Assembly: GCA_900316905.1 (NCBI GenBank)
Contig: ONET01000020.1
Span: 1-43,550, forward strand
Origin: an uncultured Treponema sp.
Lineage (GTDB): Bacteria; Spirochaetota; Spirochaetia; Treponematales; Treponemataceae
DNA length: 43,550 bases
Reading direction: 5' to 3'
Positions 16,404-24,284 of this stretch are shown here, piece by piece. The stretch's first letter is position 1; each line of letters starts with the position of its first letter. A model generated the notes under the pieces. That model saw nothing but the letters and a program-made list of their open reading frames with translations, ran no database searches and had not been told where the DNA came from. The translations under genes and the position numbers were made by a program.

Positions 16404-17767
16404 CAATAAAATTAAAGCGCGGGCTGGGGGCGGCGCCTCTTTTGCCCGCGCTGTTTTTTTTATTCCTTTCTATTTTTTCTTGCTCCAACAAGGCCCAGCT
16501 TAGGGAAGCGCGCTCAAGGCAATTGGCGCTTTCAATTGACAGGGAGGCCCGCGCCTTGGCTCAAAAAAGGGCCAAGGCCATTGACGACTTCGCGCTTTCT
16601 TTAAGCGAAAGCGAAAGGCTTTCCCAGCTTTTTGTCATAAACTTGGAAGGCGACAAGGAATTTTGCTTTGTGGAATGGCTGGAAGAAAATTCTTTGGGCA
16701 AAGACGGAACGGCCGGCCCGCGGCCCCTTGTTCCCGGCGGCTACATTTTCTTTTCATTCAACATTTCAAAGTCGCCCGAGCAAATAGCCGCCTTCACTGA
16801 TTCAGTCCGCGCCTTCGCTCGCGAGCAAAACGTTGTGGAGCCTTTCTTGTGCCTTGACGCGGAAGGCGGCTACGTGAACCGCTTGCGCGGCGTGGCGGGG
16901 CCGCTTCCCGAAAACGAATGGGTGGCAAAAAATCTTTCTCCCGAGCAAGCGCGTCTTTTGTATATGCTGAACGCCGCGCAGCTAAAGGCGCTTGGCTTTG
17001 ACCTAAACCTTTCGCCGGTTGTTGAAGTCCAGAACGATTCCAACAAGGAATTTTTGGACGGCCGCTCCTTTGGAAGCCCCAGCCAAGTCGTCCAATATGG
17101 AAGCGCGGCTTTGCTGGCTTACAAAAAAGCCGGAGTGGGGACGGTCTTAAAGCATTTTCCCGGCAACAACAGCGTGGACCCGCACTTGGCGCTTCCGATT
17201 TTGTCCTACAGCGGCGAAGATTTTGAGCGCGAAGTTTTGGAACCTTTCGGCGCGCTTTTAAAGGCTTTGCCCGACGGCGTTTTGATGAGCCACGCGCTTG
17301 TAAACATTGACGGCAAGGACGCGCAAGGCCAAAAAACGCCCGCAAGCTTGAGCCCCTATTGGATAAAAGACGTTTTGCGCTCGCGCCTTGCTTTTGACGG
17401 CCTTGTGTTCAGCGACGACATTTTTATGGCCGCCTTGGAAAAGAATTCTTGGCCCAGCGAGCGCGCCGTAAAGGCCGCGATCCTTGCGGGCGTGAATTGC
17501 ATTTTGATGAGCGAAAAGCGCTTTTTAAACGAATGGAAAATCGTCCAAAGGCTTTACAAAAACGACGCGGACTTCCGCGCGGCCGCCGACGATTCAATAC
17601 GGCGCGTCCTAAAATTCAAGCTTGACGCGGGCATTTTGGAATGGTCCGCCGAGCGAAACGCGATCGAGCCTTCGCAAGACCGCCAAGCCGCGCAAGAGCG
17701 AATGGCCCGTTTTTACGGGGCGAAAAAATTGAACGAGGAGGCGCTTGAAAAGTATGGGGAAAAATAA
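16388..17767 (+). CDS. Glycoside hydrolase family 3 lipoprotein (NagZ-like)
   Basis: About 459 residues. A lipoprotein signal peptide ends in FLSIFSC. The GH3 N-terminal barrel follows: FLCLDAEGGYVNRL (substrate pocket), KHFPGNNSVDPHLALP near residue 254 (NagZ usually has KHFPGHGxTxxDSH), and FSDDIFM near 340, whose aspartate is the nucleophile. This suggests beta-N-acetylhexosaminidase activity on peptidoglycan fragments in the periplasm, although the KHFPG loop differs from classical NagZ. It overlaps the permease gene. ATG 16388 is used here, but GTG 16400, giving a GTGA stop-start overlap, is equally plausible. Its place in the operon hints that the transporter may handle cell-wall or glycan-linked products; that is inference. 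Confidence 0.88.
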   Translation: MPDKVTIKLKRGLGAAPLLPALFFLFLSIFSCSNKAQLREARSRQLALSIDREARALAQKRAKAIDDFALSLSESERLSQLFVINLEGDKEFCFVEWLEENSLGKDGTAGPRPLVPGGYIFFSFNISKSPEQIAAFTDSVRAFAREQNVVEPFLCLDAEGGYVNRLRGVAGPLPENEWVAKNLSPEQARLLYMLNAAQLKALGFDLNLSPVVEVQNDSNKEFLDGRSFGSPSQVVQYGSAALLAYKKAGVGTVLKHFPGNNSVDPHLALPILSYSGEDFEREVLEPFGALLKALPDGVLMSHALVNIDGKDAQGQKTPASLSPYWIKDVLRSRLAFDGLVFSDDIFMAALEKNSWPSERAVKAAILAGVNCILMSEKRFLNEWKIVQRLYKNDADFRAAADDSIRRVLKFKLDAGILEWSAERNAIEPSQDRQAAQERMARFYGAKKLNEEALEKYGEK

Positions 17768-18677
17768 AAATTCGCGCCATGTCGCTCCCACGCTTGAAGA
17801 AGGAACCTTGCGCGGCTTGAAAAGCTCGGCCTCCGAAAAAAAACTTCGCGGCGCGCCCGGCTTTGAAGAATATTATTCGCTGATATACGGCGGCCGTTGG
17901 CCAAGCCTAAAAGAGGCTCTCTTAAAGGAGGACGCGCCGAAGCCGTTTAAATGCCATCCAAACGCGCCGGAATATTTTCTTGACCCGGCGAGCGTTCTGG
18001 CCGCGCTCTCGCTTCCGCTTGAAGGCTCAAAAAACATTTTGGACATGTGCGCGGCTCCCGGCGGAAAGAGCTTGGTCCTTGCAAGCTTGATGGAGGACGG
18101 CGCAAGCCTAAGGTGCAACGAGCGCTCGTTTGAGCGGACCAAGCGCTTGGAGCGGGTTGTCCAAGAGCATTTGTCGGAGAAAAAGCGGGAGCGCGTGAAA
18201 ATTTCTTGCGGAGACGGCGCTCTTTTGTGCAAAAAGGAAAGCCAGTCTTACGACGCGATTTTGCTTGACGCGCCTTGCTCGTCCGAGCGCCACGTTTTGA
18301 CAAGCCCAAAATATTTGGACGAATGGTCGCCCGCCCGCGTGAAAAGCCTTGCAATGCAGCAATGGGCGCTTTTGTCGTGCGCCTTTAGGCTGTTGAATGA
18401 AGGCGGCTTTTTGCTTTATTCAACTTGCGCCTTGAACCCAAGCGAAAATTCAGGCCTTTGCGAGCGCCTCCTAAAAAAGTTTCCAGACGCAAAGCTTGTT
18501 GGAGAAGACGACGTCCGCGCCTTCCAAAGTTCCCAAAAAGAGGCCCTAAAGCCCTTCTTTGACGTTTCCCTTCTTCCCGGCTTTGAGGCGAAAGAAACCG
18601 GCTTTTCCATCCTGCCCGACGCGCAAAACGGCTTTGGCCCAATCTTTTTTTGCTTGTTCAAAAAAAGCGCTTTGTGA
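17754..18677 (+). CDS. RsmB/NSUN-family RNA m5C methyltransferase
   Basis: 307 residues. SAM motif I reads ILDMCAAPGGKS (near 95). Motif IV, LLDAPCSSERHVL (near 170), and motif VI, LLYSTCALNPSENS (near 222), carry the two cysteines used by NOL1/NOP2/Sun cytosine-5 methyltransferases. It would methylate a cytosine in rRNA or tRNA. It lacks the N-terminal NusB-like domain of RsmB and the C-terminal PUA of RsmF, so the exact target is uncertain. The start overlaps the GH3 gene by 14 bases, with AGGAGG (17736-17741) twelve bases upstream. It is the last gene of the tat operon. Confidence 0.9.
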   Translation: MGKNKNSRHVAPTLEEGTLRGLKSSASEKKLRGAPGFEEYYSLIYGGRWPSLKEALLKEDAPKPFKCHPNAPEYFLDPASVLAALSLPLEGSKNILDMCAAPGGKSLVLASLMEDGASLRCNERSFERTKRLERVVQEHLSEKKRERVKISCGDGALLCKKESQSYDAILLDAPCSSERHVLTSPKYLDEWSPARVKSLAMQQWALLSCAFRLLNEGGFLLYSTCALNPSENSGLCERLLKKFPDAKLVGEDDVRAFQSSQKEALKPFFDVSLLPGFEAKETGFSILPDAQNGFGPIFFCLFKKSAL

Positions 18678-18730
18678 GCTCTCCTTTTAGCGCTCCTCTT
18701 GCGCGGCGCTTGCGCAAGGCCTTTTTGCTC

Positions 18731-18759
18731 TTGCCAAAAATTGCGGAATGTTTTATAAT
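18731..18759 (+). promoter_or_regulatory. HD-GYP gene promoter
   Basis: TTGCCA (18731-18736), 17 bases, TATAAT (18754-18759), nine bases before ATG 18769. An upstream in-frame ATG (18748) is excluded because the -10 box lies after it. Confidence 0.7.
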
Positions 18760-18768
18760 AAATTCGCT

Positions 18769-20547
18769 ATGGAAAGCGGCGATTTGAAGAAAGTAAAGAA
18801 AACTCTTTCAGACATTCAGGATTTTGACGAGCTCTTAAATTCGCTTTTGACCCAAACCCGAAAGGTGATTCCTTCGGACGCCGGTTCCATTTATATTGTC
18901 GAAGAAAAGAAGCTCACAATAAAATGCGCCCAAAACGACACGCAGCAAAAGGAGTTGGCGGAAGGGGAGGACTTGCCTTTTGTGTCTTTTTCATTCCCTA
19001 TAACAAAAACTTCAATCGCGGGCTACTGCGTCCTTTCAAAAGAGCCCTTGAACGTTTTGGACGCTTACAACATTCCGCCTGACAAGCCGTACAAATTCAA
19101 CATCGGAACGGACGTTGTGACTGGCTACAAAACCAAGTCCTCAATCGCGCTTCCCTTGTTCGTGGCGGATGGCCGCGTTCTTGGCGTTTTGCAGCTTATC
19201 AACAAGCTTGACCAAGACGGAAAGGTAACGACCTTTAGCGACGAAGACTTGGAAATTGCGCAAGACCTTACGCTTAGCATTTCTTCCGCTTTGGAAATGG
19301 CGGAGGCGGCGGAACTTTCCTCTGCGGCCTATCGCGGAAAGCACTTGCAGAGCATTTTTGAAATTGACCAAAAGCTCAACGAAATCCAAGATATCGACGT
19401 TTTGCTTGAACGCATTCTTACCGAGGCGCGAAAAATCGTCAACGCCGACGCAGGGTCGATTTACGAAGTCCAAGGAAAGAACCTTGCCATAAAATACGCG
19501 CAAAACGACACCCAAAGCTCAAAGCTTCAGCCCGGCGAAAAATTGCCTTACATGGCCTTTTCGTTCCCGATAACTGAAAAGTCAATCTCGGGCTATGTCG
19601 CTTTGAGCGGCGAAACATTGAACATCAAGGACGCCTATCAAATTTCTGGCGACGTTCCTTATTCCTTCAATCCCGCGTCGGACACCGCCACCGGCTATCA
19701 TACAAAGTCGATGCTTACGATTCCGCTAAAAATCGCGGACTCGACTTTGCTTGGCGTCCTTCAAATCATCAACGCCAAAAACGAAGAAGGCGAGTACATT
19801 GAATTTGACGCCGACGCGGAACTTTACATAAACCACTTTGCCGCCAACGCCGCCAACGCGCTTGGACAGGCCAAAAGCCGCCGCGACTTGGTCGAAGCCA
19901 TGACAGAGATGGCCAACATGCGCGACCCCAAAGAAACGGGAATGCATGTAACCCGCGTCTCGAAATTTTCGGTGGAAATTTACGACCGCTGGGCCTTCAA
20001 CCACAAGGTTGGCGAAGCCGAGCGCGAAAAATTCCGCGACTTTTTGGCCACGGCCAGCAAGTGCCACGACTTTGGAAAAATCGGAATTGAAGACAAGATT
20101 CTAAAAAAGCCCGGCCGCTTTGACGACGACGAGCGCGCTATAATGAACAGCCACACTTGCTTGGGCGCGCAATTGTTCAAGAATTTCAGCTCTCCGCTCT
20201 TTGAAATGTGCCGCGACATCAACTTGCGCCACCATGAATGGTGGGACGGCTCGCGCGGCTACCCCGGAAACTTGGATTACATCGCCTACGAGCAAGGAAC
20301 CCCGCTTCCAAAGGCCGAGCCGCTAAAGGGCGAAGAAATACCGCTGGCCGCGCGAATCGTTTCTGTGGCCGACGTGTTTGACGCGTTGAGCCACGCGCGC
20401 GTTTACAAGCCGGCGTGGACAATGGAAGACGCGGTCAACGAGATTCAAAAATGTTCTGGAACTCAATTTGATCCTGGCGTGGTCGAAGCCTTTATGCAGG
20501 TCAAGGACCGCTTGATCGCAATCAGCAACACTTACGGCAGCGACTAG
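18769..20547 (+). CDS. GAF-GAF-HD-GYP protein
   Basis: 592 residues: two GAF domains of similar sequence (about 20-175 and 200-365; both contain an AGSIY..KLTIKCAQNDT-like block, evidence of internal duplication) and an HD-GYP phosphodiesterase domain (about 375-592). The metal-binding HD is in KCHDFGKIGI, followed by HH (residues near 485) and ADVFDAL. The signature reads HHEWWDGSRGYPGN, one residue longer than the usual HHExxDGxGYP. Expected activity: hydrolysis of cyclic di-GMP, gated by small-molecule binding to the GAF domains, in the cytosol. It is a single-gene unit with a strong short-leader promoter. Confidence 0.93.
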   Translation: MESGDLKKVKKTLSDIQDFDELLNSLLTQTRKVIPSDAGSIYIVEEKKLTIKCAQNDTQQKELAEGEDLPFVSFSFPITKTSIAGYCVLSKEPLNVLDAYNIPPDKPYKFNIGTDVVTGYKTKSSIALPLFVADGRVLGVLQLINKLDQDGKVTTFSDEDLEIAQDLTLSISSALEMAEAAELSSAAYRGKHLQSIFEIDQKLNEIQDIDVLLERILTEARKIVNADAGSIYEVQGKNLAIKYAQNDTQSSKLQPGEKLPYMAFSFPITEKSISGYVALSGETLNIKDAYQISGDVPYSFNPASDTATGYHTKSMLTIPLKIADSTLLGVLQIINAKNEEGEYIEFDADAELYINHFAANAANALGQAKSRRDLVEAMTEMANMRDPKETGMHVTRVSKFSVEIYDRWAFNHKVGEAEREKFRDFLATASKCHDFGKIGIEDKILKKPGRFDDDERAIMNSHTCLGAQLFKNFSSPLFEMCRDINLRHHEWWDGSRGYPGNLDYIAYEQGTPLPKAEPLKGEEIPLAARIVSVADVFDALSHARVYKPAWTMEDAVNEIQKCSGTQFDPGVVEAFMQVKDRLIAISNTYGSD

Positions 20548-20568
20548 CGCTTGCGCGCGTGGCGTTTT

Positions 20569-21078
20569 TTAGGCTTGCGACAGTTTGTTGAATGTCCGCG
20601 CGAACTCTTCAAATTCCTTTTGGCCGTAGGAGTCGCGCTTTTTTGTTCCCAATCCCAATTGCGTCATTTGAAGGCTAAGCTCGCGTTCTTTTAGCGCGCG
20701 CTCGATGTTTTTTTTGTCAAAGATTTTTCCCAAGTCGTTCATGACGCAAACGTTTTTTTCAAAAAGCGCGGCGGCCAATGGAATGTCGCGCGTGATGGCG
20801 ATGTCTCCGGGCAGGGCGGCGCTTAATATCCAATTGTCGGCGGCTTGCGATTCTTTTGGGCTTACAATCATGCGAAAGTTTGGAATTTCTTGCCGCGCTT
20901 GTCCTTGTCCTTGTCCTTGGCCTTGTCCTTGGCCGGCGTCCGTTTTTTGGCCGGCGTTTGGCGACAAGTCTTTGTTCGCGGCAAAGAAAAGGCTTATAAG
21001 GCCTTTTTTGGCCAGCGAAATAAGGTAAAGGCGGACGCGCTTGGCGCATGAGTCCGCGTCAACCAAAACGCGCTTCAT
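20569..21078 (-). CDS. YaiI/YqxD (UPF0178, DUF188) family protein
   Basis: 169 residues, with the family's N-terminal VDADSC, central AADNWI and C-terminal ITRDIPLA..FEKNVCVMNDLG blocks. The fold belongs to the PIN/NYN nuclease-like group, but the function is not established. Usual length is about 150; the excess is a glycine-glutamine tract (residues about 49-62) encoded by a hexanucleotide repeat in a loop before strand FRMIV. Last gene of the infC-to-yaiI operon; its ATG overlaps the zapA stop as ATGA. Confidence 0.88.
   Translation of the reverse strand: MKRVLVDADSCAKRVRLYLISLAKKGLISLFFAANKDLSPNAGQKTDAGQGQGQGQGQGQARQEIPNFRMIVSPKESQAADNWILSAALPGDIAITRDIPLAAALFEKNVCVMNDLGKIFDKKNIERALKERELSLQMTQLGLGTKKRDSYGQKEFEEFARTFNKLSQA
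20899..20932 (-). repeat. Hexanucleotide microsatellite in yaiI
   Basis: Roughly six units of a six-base repeat (TCCTTG or GGCCTT variants on the plus strand) encode alternating Gly-Gln. Slippage would add or remove two residues without breaking the frame. Confidence 0.8.
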
Positions 21079-21398
21079 TTGAGCGCCTTTTCGATTTTTT
21101 CTATCATGCTTTTGGCAAGGCGGTCGCCTTCAAGATCCGCAAGCGGATCGCTTCGCTCGCTCGCTTTTTTTGCCGCGTCCTTTGCTTCGATTGCTTTTTG
21201 TTTTTCCTTAAAAAGCTGGTCTGCGATTAAAATTCCGGCCAAGACCGCGGTTTTCTTTTGGTCTTGGATGCCGTCGTTTTTTTGGATTTCGTCGCAAACG
21301 TTTTTAAAGTAGTCGTGGATTTTTTCTAGGTAAGACAGCTCTTCTGGAGCCTTAAGGGCGAACGACGTTCCTAATACATTTATTTGAATTTCAGCCAT
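21075..21398 (-). CDS. zapA: Cell division protein ZapA
   Basis: 107 residues. The N-terminal block INVLGTSFALKAPEELSYLEKI matches the ZapA head domain (family pattern I.G..y.l...e.e.yl..lA..vd) and the rest is a coiled coil. ZapA bundles FtsZ filaments at the division site. Its partner position next to a ZapB-like coiled-coil gene supports the call. It starts 12 bases after the zapB-like gene and overlaps yaiI by four bases. Confidence 0.8.
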   Translation of the reverse strand: MAEIQINVLGTSFALKAPEELSYLEKIHDYFKNVCDEIQKNDGIQDQKKTAVLAGILIADQLFKEKQKAIEAKDAAKKASERSDPLADLEGDRLAKSMIEKIEKALK

Positions 21399-21410
21399 AG
21401 GCGGTGATTT

Positions 21411-21932
21411 TTAGAAAATGTCGGGATCGCTTTCTTCTTGCGTTTCAAATGAAGTGTCGCCAAAAAGGTCGCCGCCTTCTGTCTGTTCGTTCTGGGCTTG
21501 TTCTTGGGCCTGCGGCTCTGCTTGCATGGGCTGGACTAGCGGCTCACGGCTCTCTACGCTTTGCGCGGCCGCTTCTGCCTGCTGAACGGGGGCGGTGAAA
21601 GAAGCCTGCTCTTGTACCGGAGCGGCTTGCGTCTCCGCTTGGACGGCGGGCGCGGGATCGGCTTCGGCTTCAACTTTGCTAAAGCCTCCGCTCGAGTCAA
21701 TTATGGCGTTCTCTACTGAATCCAAGCGGGTGAGGGCGCCAAGGATTCCGTCCTCAATCTTTTTTTCGTCAGCGCTAAAGCGCGAAAGCAACTCCGTTTT
21801 CTCAGAAAGCGCTTTTGTGAGCTCTGAACGCTCGGCGCGCAGAGCATCGTTTTCTGATTTTAGCTGCTCAATTTTTTGAACAGCGCTTTCGACCTTTTGC
21901 TGCAAAAGAAGGATTGTGTCAACGGAAATCAT
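21411..21932 (-). CDS. ZapB-like coiled-coil protein
   Basis: 173 residues. The first 70 form a strong coiled coil (ILLLQQKVESAVQKIEQLKSEN, shown by heptads of leucine and isoleucine), as in ZapB. Residues about 95-173 are a low-complexity tail rich in Ala, Gln, Glu and Val, with no predicted fold. A GAGG site precedes the ATG. Adjacent zapA supports a role in FtsZ-ring assembly. E. coli ZapB is only about 80 residues, so the long tail is unusual, and the name should be taken as provisional. Confidence 0.65.
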   Translation of the reverse strand: MISVDTILLLQQKVESAVQKIEQLKSENDALRAERSELTKALSEKTELLSRFSADEKKIEDGILGALTRLDSVENAIIDSSGGFSKVEAEADPAPAVQAETQAAPVQEQASFTAPVQQAEAAAQSVESREPLVQPMQAEPQAQEQAQNEQTEGGDLFGDTSFETQEESDPDIF

Positions 21933-21949
21933 CGGCGGCCTCTTTTTTT

Positions 21950-22306
21950 TTACGCCAACGCCTTTTTGGCGGCCTCTACGACAGCCTTGAAAGCTTTGGG
22001 GTCTTCGATGGCCATGTTGGACAAGGCCTTGCGGTTAAGCGCGATTCCGGCCTTTGTAACGCCGTCGATAAAGCGCGAGTAAGACAAACCTTCGTCGCGA
22101 ACCGCGGCGTTGATACGGGCGATCCACAATGAGCGGTACTCGCCTTTTTTGTCCTTGCGGCCAGTGTAAGCGTGGTCGAGCGCTTTTGTCACCGCGTCTT
22201 TTGCGGCCTTAAAGTTTGTTCCTCTGCGGCCCTTGAAGCCCTTGGCGAGCTTAAGGATTTTCTTGCGCCTGTCGGCTCTTCTTGTTCCGTCTACTGCTCT
22301 TGGCAT
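21950..22306 (-). CDS. rplT: Ribosomal protein L20 (bL20)
   Basis: 118 residues, basic, with the family's [26 protein letters not shown] and YSRFIDGV blocks. It binds 23S rRNA early in large-subunit assembly. It sits in the conserved infC-rpmI-rplT order, 12 bases after rpmI. In other bacteria L20 represses this operon through its mRNA; no such structure was worked out here. Confidence 0.97.
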   Translation of the reverse strand: MPRAVDGTRRADRRKKILKLAKGFKGRRGTNFKAAKDAVTKALDHAYTGRKDKKGEYRSLWIARINAAVRDEGLSYSRFIDGVTKAGIALNRKALSNMAIEDPKAFKAVVEAAKKALA

Positions 22307-22318
22307 ACTGTACTCCTA

Positions 22319-22525
22319 TCAACCGTATGGAAGCATCTGCTTCCTGACTTTTGCTGCTTCTGCCTCGGCAAGAATGCCTGTGTGGCGAAGCTGTCTCTTT
22401 CTTTTGGGCGAACGCTTGGTCAAAATATGACGCAAGTTCATCTTCTTGTACTTTACCTTTCCAGATCCGGTAAGTGAAAAGCGCTTTGAAGCGGATTTCT
22501 TTGTCTTCATCTTTGGCATGGCCAA
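22319..22525 (-). CDS. rpmI: Ribosomal protein L35 (bL35)
   Basis: 68 residues, with the typical start MAMPKMKTKKSASKRF and the HILTKRSPKRKRQLR core. It is a component of the large ribosomal subunit, seven bases after infC. Confidence 0.97.
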   Translation of the reverse strand: MAMPKMKTKKSASKRFSLTGSGKVKYKKMNLRHILTKRSPKRKRQLRHTGILAEAEAAKVRKQMLPYG

Positions 22526-22532
22526 TACCTCT

Positions 22533-23057
22533 TTAATTTTTGGCTTTTGCTGATATTGTCATCGACATGAACTTGCCTTCCATAGCGGCGGGCTTTTCGA
22601 TGACATACGCCGAAGTAAGCCTTTTTAGAACTTCTTCAAGAACTCCAAATCCCAAGTCAGTGTGGGCAAGCTCGCGGCCGCGGAAGCGGATCGTTACCTT
22701 TACCTTGTTGCCTTCGTCAAGGAATTCTTGTACATGCTTAGCTTTCGTGTCAAGATCGCCCGGTCCGATTTTGGGCTGCATCCTGATCTCTTTTAGTTTC
22801 AATACCTTTTGCTTTTTCTTGGAGTCACGGAGTTTTTTCTCCTGTTCAAAGCGGTATTTTCCGAAATCGAGTATTTTGCATACAGGCGGATTTGCAGTTG
22901 GAGCGACTTCAACAAGGTCGAGGTCCCGCTCTTTAGCCATTCTGAGAGCTTCCACTGTGGGAACGATTCCCTTTTGGTTGCCCTCATCATCGATAAGGCG
23001 CACTTCTCTAACGCGGATCCGTTCATTGATTCGCGGTCCCTTATTATTGTCTGCCAA
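22533..23057 (-). CDS. infC: Translation initiation factor IF-3
   Basis: 174 residues from TTG 23057. The N-domain begins [19 protein letters not shown], and the linker and C-domain contain [17 protein letters not shown] and [13 protein letters not shown]-3 keeps the subunits apart and checks the initiator codon. The start is set by AGGAGG (23067-23062) four bases before TTG; the upstream GTG at 23084 lies before that site. A rare initiation codon is typical of infC (AUU in E. coli and Bacillus), where IF-3 discriminates against its own start and so controls its own level. Confidence 0.95.
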   Translation of the reverse strand: MADNNKGPRINERIRVREVRLIDDEGNQKGIVPTVEALRMAKERDLDLVEVAPTANPPVCKILDFGKYRFEQEKKLRDSKKKQKVLKLKEIRMQPKIGPGDLDTKAKHVQEFLDEGNKVKVTIRFRGRELAHTDLGFGVLEEVLKRLTSAYVIEKPAAMEGKFMSMTISAKAKN

Positions 23058-23108
23058 CTGGCCTCCTCGTGTTACAAAAAACACACATGTAAATTAAGCG
23101 TAAAGATG

Positions 23109-23137
23109 ATTATACCGCAAAACGCGGCGTTATGTCT
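23109..23137 (-). promoter_or_regulatory. infC operon promoter
   Basis: On the minus strand, TAGACA (23137-23132), 17 bases, TATAAT (23114-23109). The leader of about 45 bases before TTG 23057 contains a proper ribosome site, unlike the short-leader promoters in this window. Confidence 0.7.
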
Positions 23138-23219
23138 AGTAGCGGCAAGAAGAAAATCAACAAGACCATAATCGTAGGATTGCCGCGTACGGTCGGGCAA
23201 GCCCGCCGTTTGTTTTGTA

Positions 23220-23248
23220 TTGAATTTATTCACCCTTTGCGCTATCAT
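23220..23248 (+). promoter_or_regulatory. Promoter of the membrane protein gene
   Basis: TTGAAT (23220-23225), 17 bases, TATCAT (23243-23248), seven bases before ATG 23256. The -35 box begins with a TTG that is in frame with the gene and could be misread as its start codon. Confidence 0.6.
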
Positions 23249-23255
23249 AATTTTC

Positions 23256-23891
23256 ATGCATTTGTTTTTATTGCTCTTGTTTCCATTGACATTGGCGATT
23301 TGGCTGCGGAAGCAAGAAGGCTCTTTGCCGGCTCATCTTTTTAACGCTTTTTTGGGAATTTTTTTGGCGGCGGTTTTTTGCGCCTACAAGTATTTTTTCT
23401 CTCCGTTCTATTTCATCACGCCAGACTCTTTTTGGCGCAATCTCCTTCATGTATTTGCCGAACAGATTTTCTTGCCGCTGGCCGTATTGACCGCCGCCTT
23501 TTTGTTCGTGTTCAAAAAGGACAAGCTTTCCGACCGATTGGAAAAAATCTTTCCATTTTACGCCGGCTTTTACGCGGTATACTTGCCTTTTAGGGTGATG
23601 AACGAAGCGCTTCCGCACGCCGCGTTCAGCCTTTTTGCAAAGCCGATTATGTACGCGCTTATGATTTTGACTTTGAGCGAGCTGCAAAAAATTTTGTTCG
23701 TTCCGGCAAAGAGGGCGCTTTTGTCCGCTTGGGAAGCGGCGGCGCGCTGGTCGTCGCTAGTTGTCGCCTTGATCATGCCGGCGGCCGTCGAAGCCTTGTG
23801 GCTTTTGGGAATGAGGCCCTTTTTGACAATTCTTTTCCTTTTGCTTTATTCCGCAAGTTCCGCCCTTGCTTTTTTTAGAAAGACGCGCTAA
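23256..23891 (+). CDS. Hypothetical multi-spanning membrane protein
   Basis: 211 residues with about six hydrophobic segments: residues about 2-15, 30-48, 70-95, 105-125, 130-150 and 165-205. No motif I recognise, and no charged pore or catalytic signature. The start at 23256 follows a -10 box by seven bases with no ribosome site. It is divergent from infC. The small gene at 23921 follows after about 30 bases and may be co-transcribed, but it has its own ribosome site. Confidence 0.75.
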   Translation: MHLFLLLLFPLTLAIWLRKQEGSLPAHLFNAFLGIFLAAVFCAYKYFFSPFYFITPDSFWRNLLHVFAEQIFLPLAVLTAAFLFVFKKDKLSDRLEKIFPFYAGFYAVYLPFRVMNEALPHAAFSLFAKPIMYALMILTLSELQKILFVPAKRALLSAWEAAARWSSLVVALIMPAAVEALWLLGMRPFLTILFLLLYSASSALAFFRKTR

Positions 23892-23920
23892 AATAGTAGA
23901 ATAATTGCGTGAGGTGTCCA

Positions 23921-24136
23921 ATGGATAAAAAAATGTCAAAGTGCATCGAATTGATGCGCCTTTTGGTCAGCGACATACAGGGCGCTCCCTTTGTGGGCGA
24001 CCAGTTTTCTCCGGAACTGTATTCCATTTGGTACGAGCACGCCCAGCGCGACGCCGTTGCCGCCTTTGAATATTTGGATGAAAATTTCACCAACCGCGAC
24101 GAAATAATCAAAGCCATAGACAGCCTTCTAAAATAA
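23921..24136 (+). CDS. Small hypothetical protein
   Basis: 71 residues, acidic and helical, with two aromatic patches (YSIWYEHA and AFEYLDENF). I do not recognise a family. GAGG (about 23910-23914) precedes the ATG, and codon use matches the neighbours, so it is very likely real. An upstream in-frame GTG at 23909 overlaps the ribosome site and is rejected. Confidence 0.7.
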   Translation: MDKKMSKCIELMRLLVSDIQGAPFVGDQFSPELYSIWYEHAQRDAVAAFEYLDENFTNRDEIIKAIDSLLK

Positions 24137-24161
24137 GAGCGGTCAAGACCCGCCGCGATAA

Positions 24162-24178
24162 GGGCGGCTTTTCCGCCC
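24162..24178 (+). other. GC hairpin in a 148-base gap
   Basis: GGGCGG (24162-24167), loop CTTTT, CCGCCC (24173-24178). It lacks a T run, so it is not a standard terminator. The rest of 24137-24284 shows no gene; a promoter for the next operon should lie here but none is convincing. Confidence 0.35.
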
Positions 24179-24284
24179 AAGATTCCACCAAAAAAATTCC
24201 TCAATTTTTCCGCCAAATGCGCCGATACTTAAAAAAGAAGAATAGGCTCATTGTCGAATTTTCGTCAGAGCCAAAGGCGGGAAA

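Noticed and set aside
18719..18736. CTTTTTGCTCTTGCCA before the HD-GYP gene, similar to the dispersed element
   Set aside because: A similar string (CTTTTTGCGCTTGCCA) precedes tatT at 12428-12443. Both contain the TTGCCA -35 box, and the match to the element is limited to T-rich positions, so promoter function explains it.
21256..21275. QDQKK stretch in ZapA resembling the element-encoded peptide
   Set aside because: It lies at a conserved position in the ZapA core helix, and the DNA match is only CTTTTGGTCTTG; probably coincidence.
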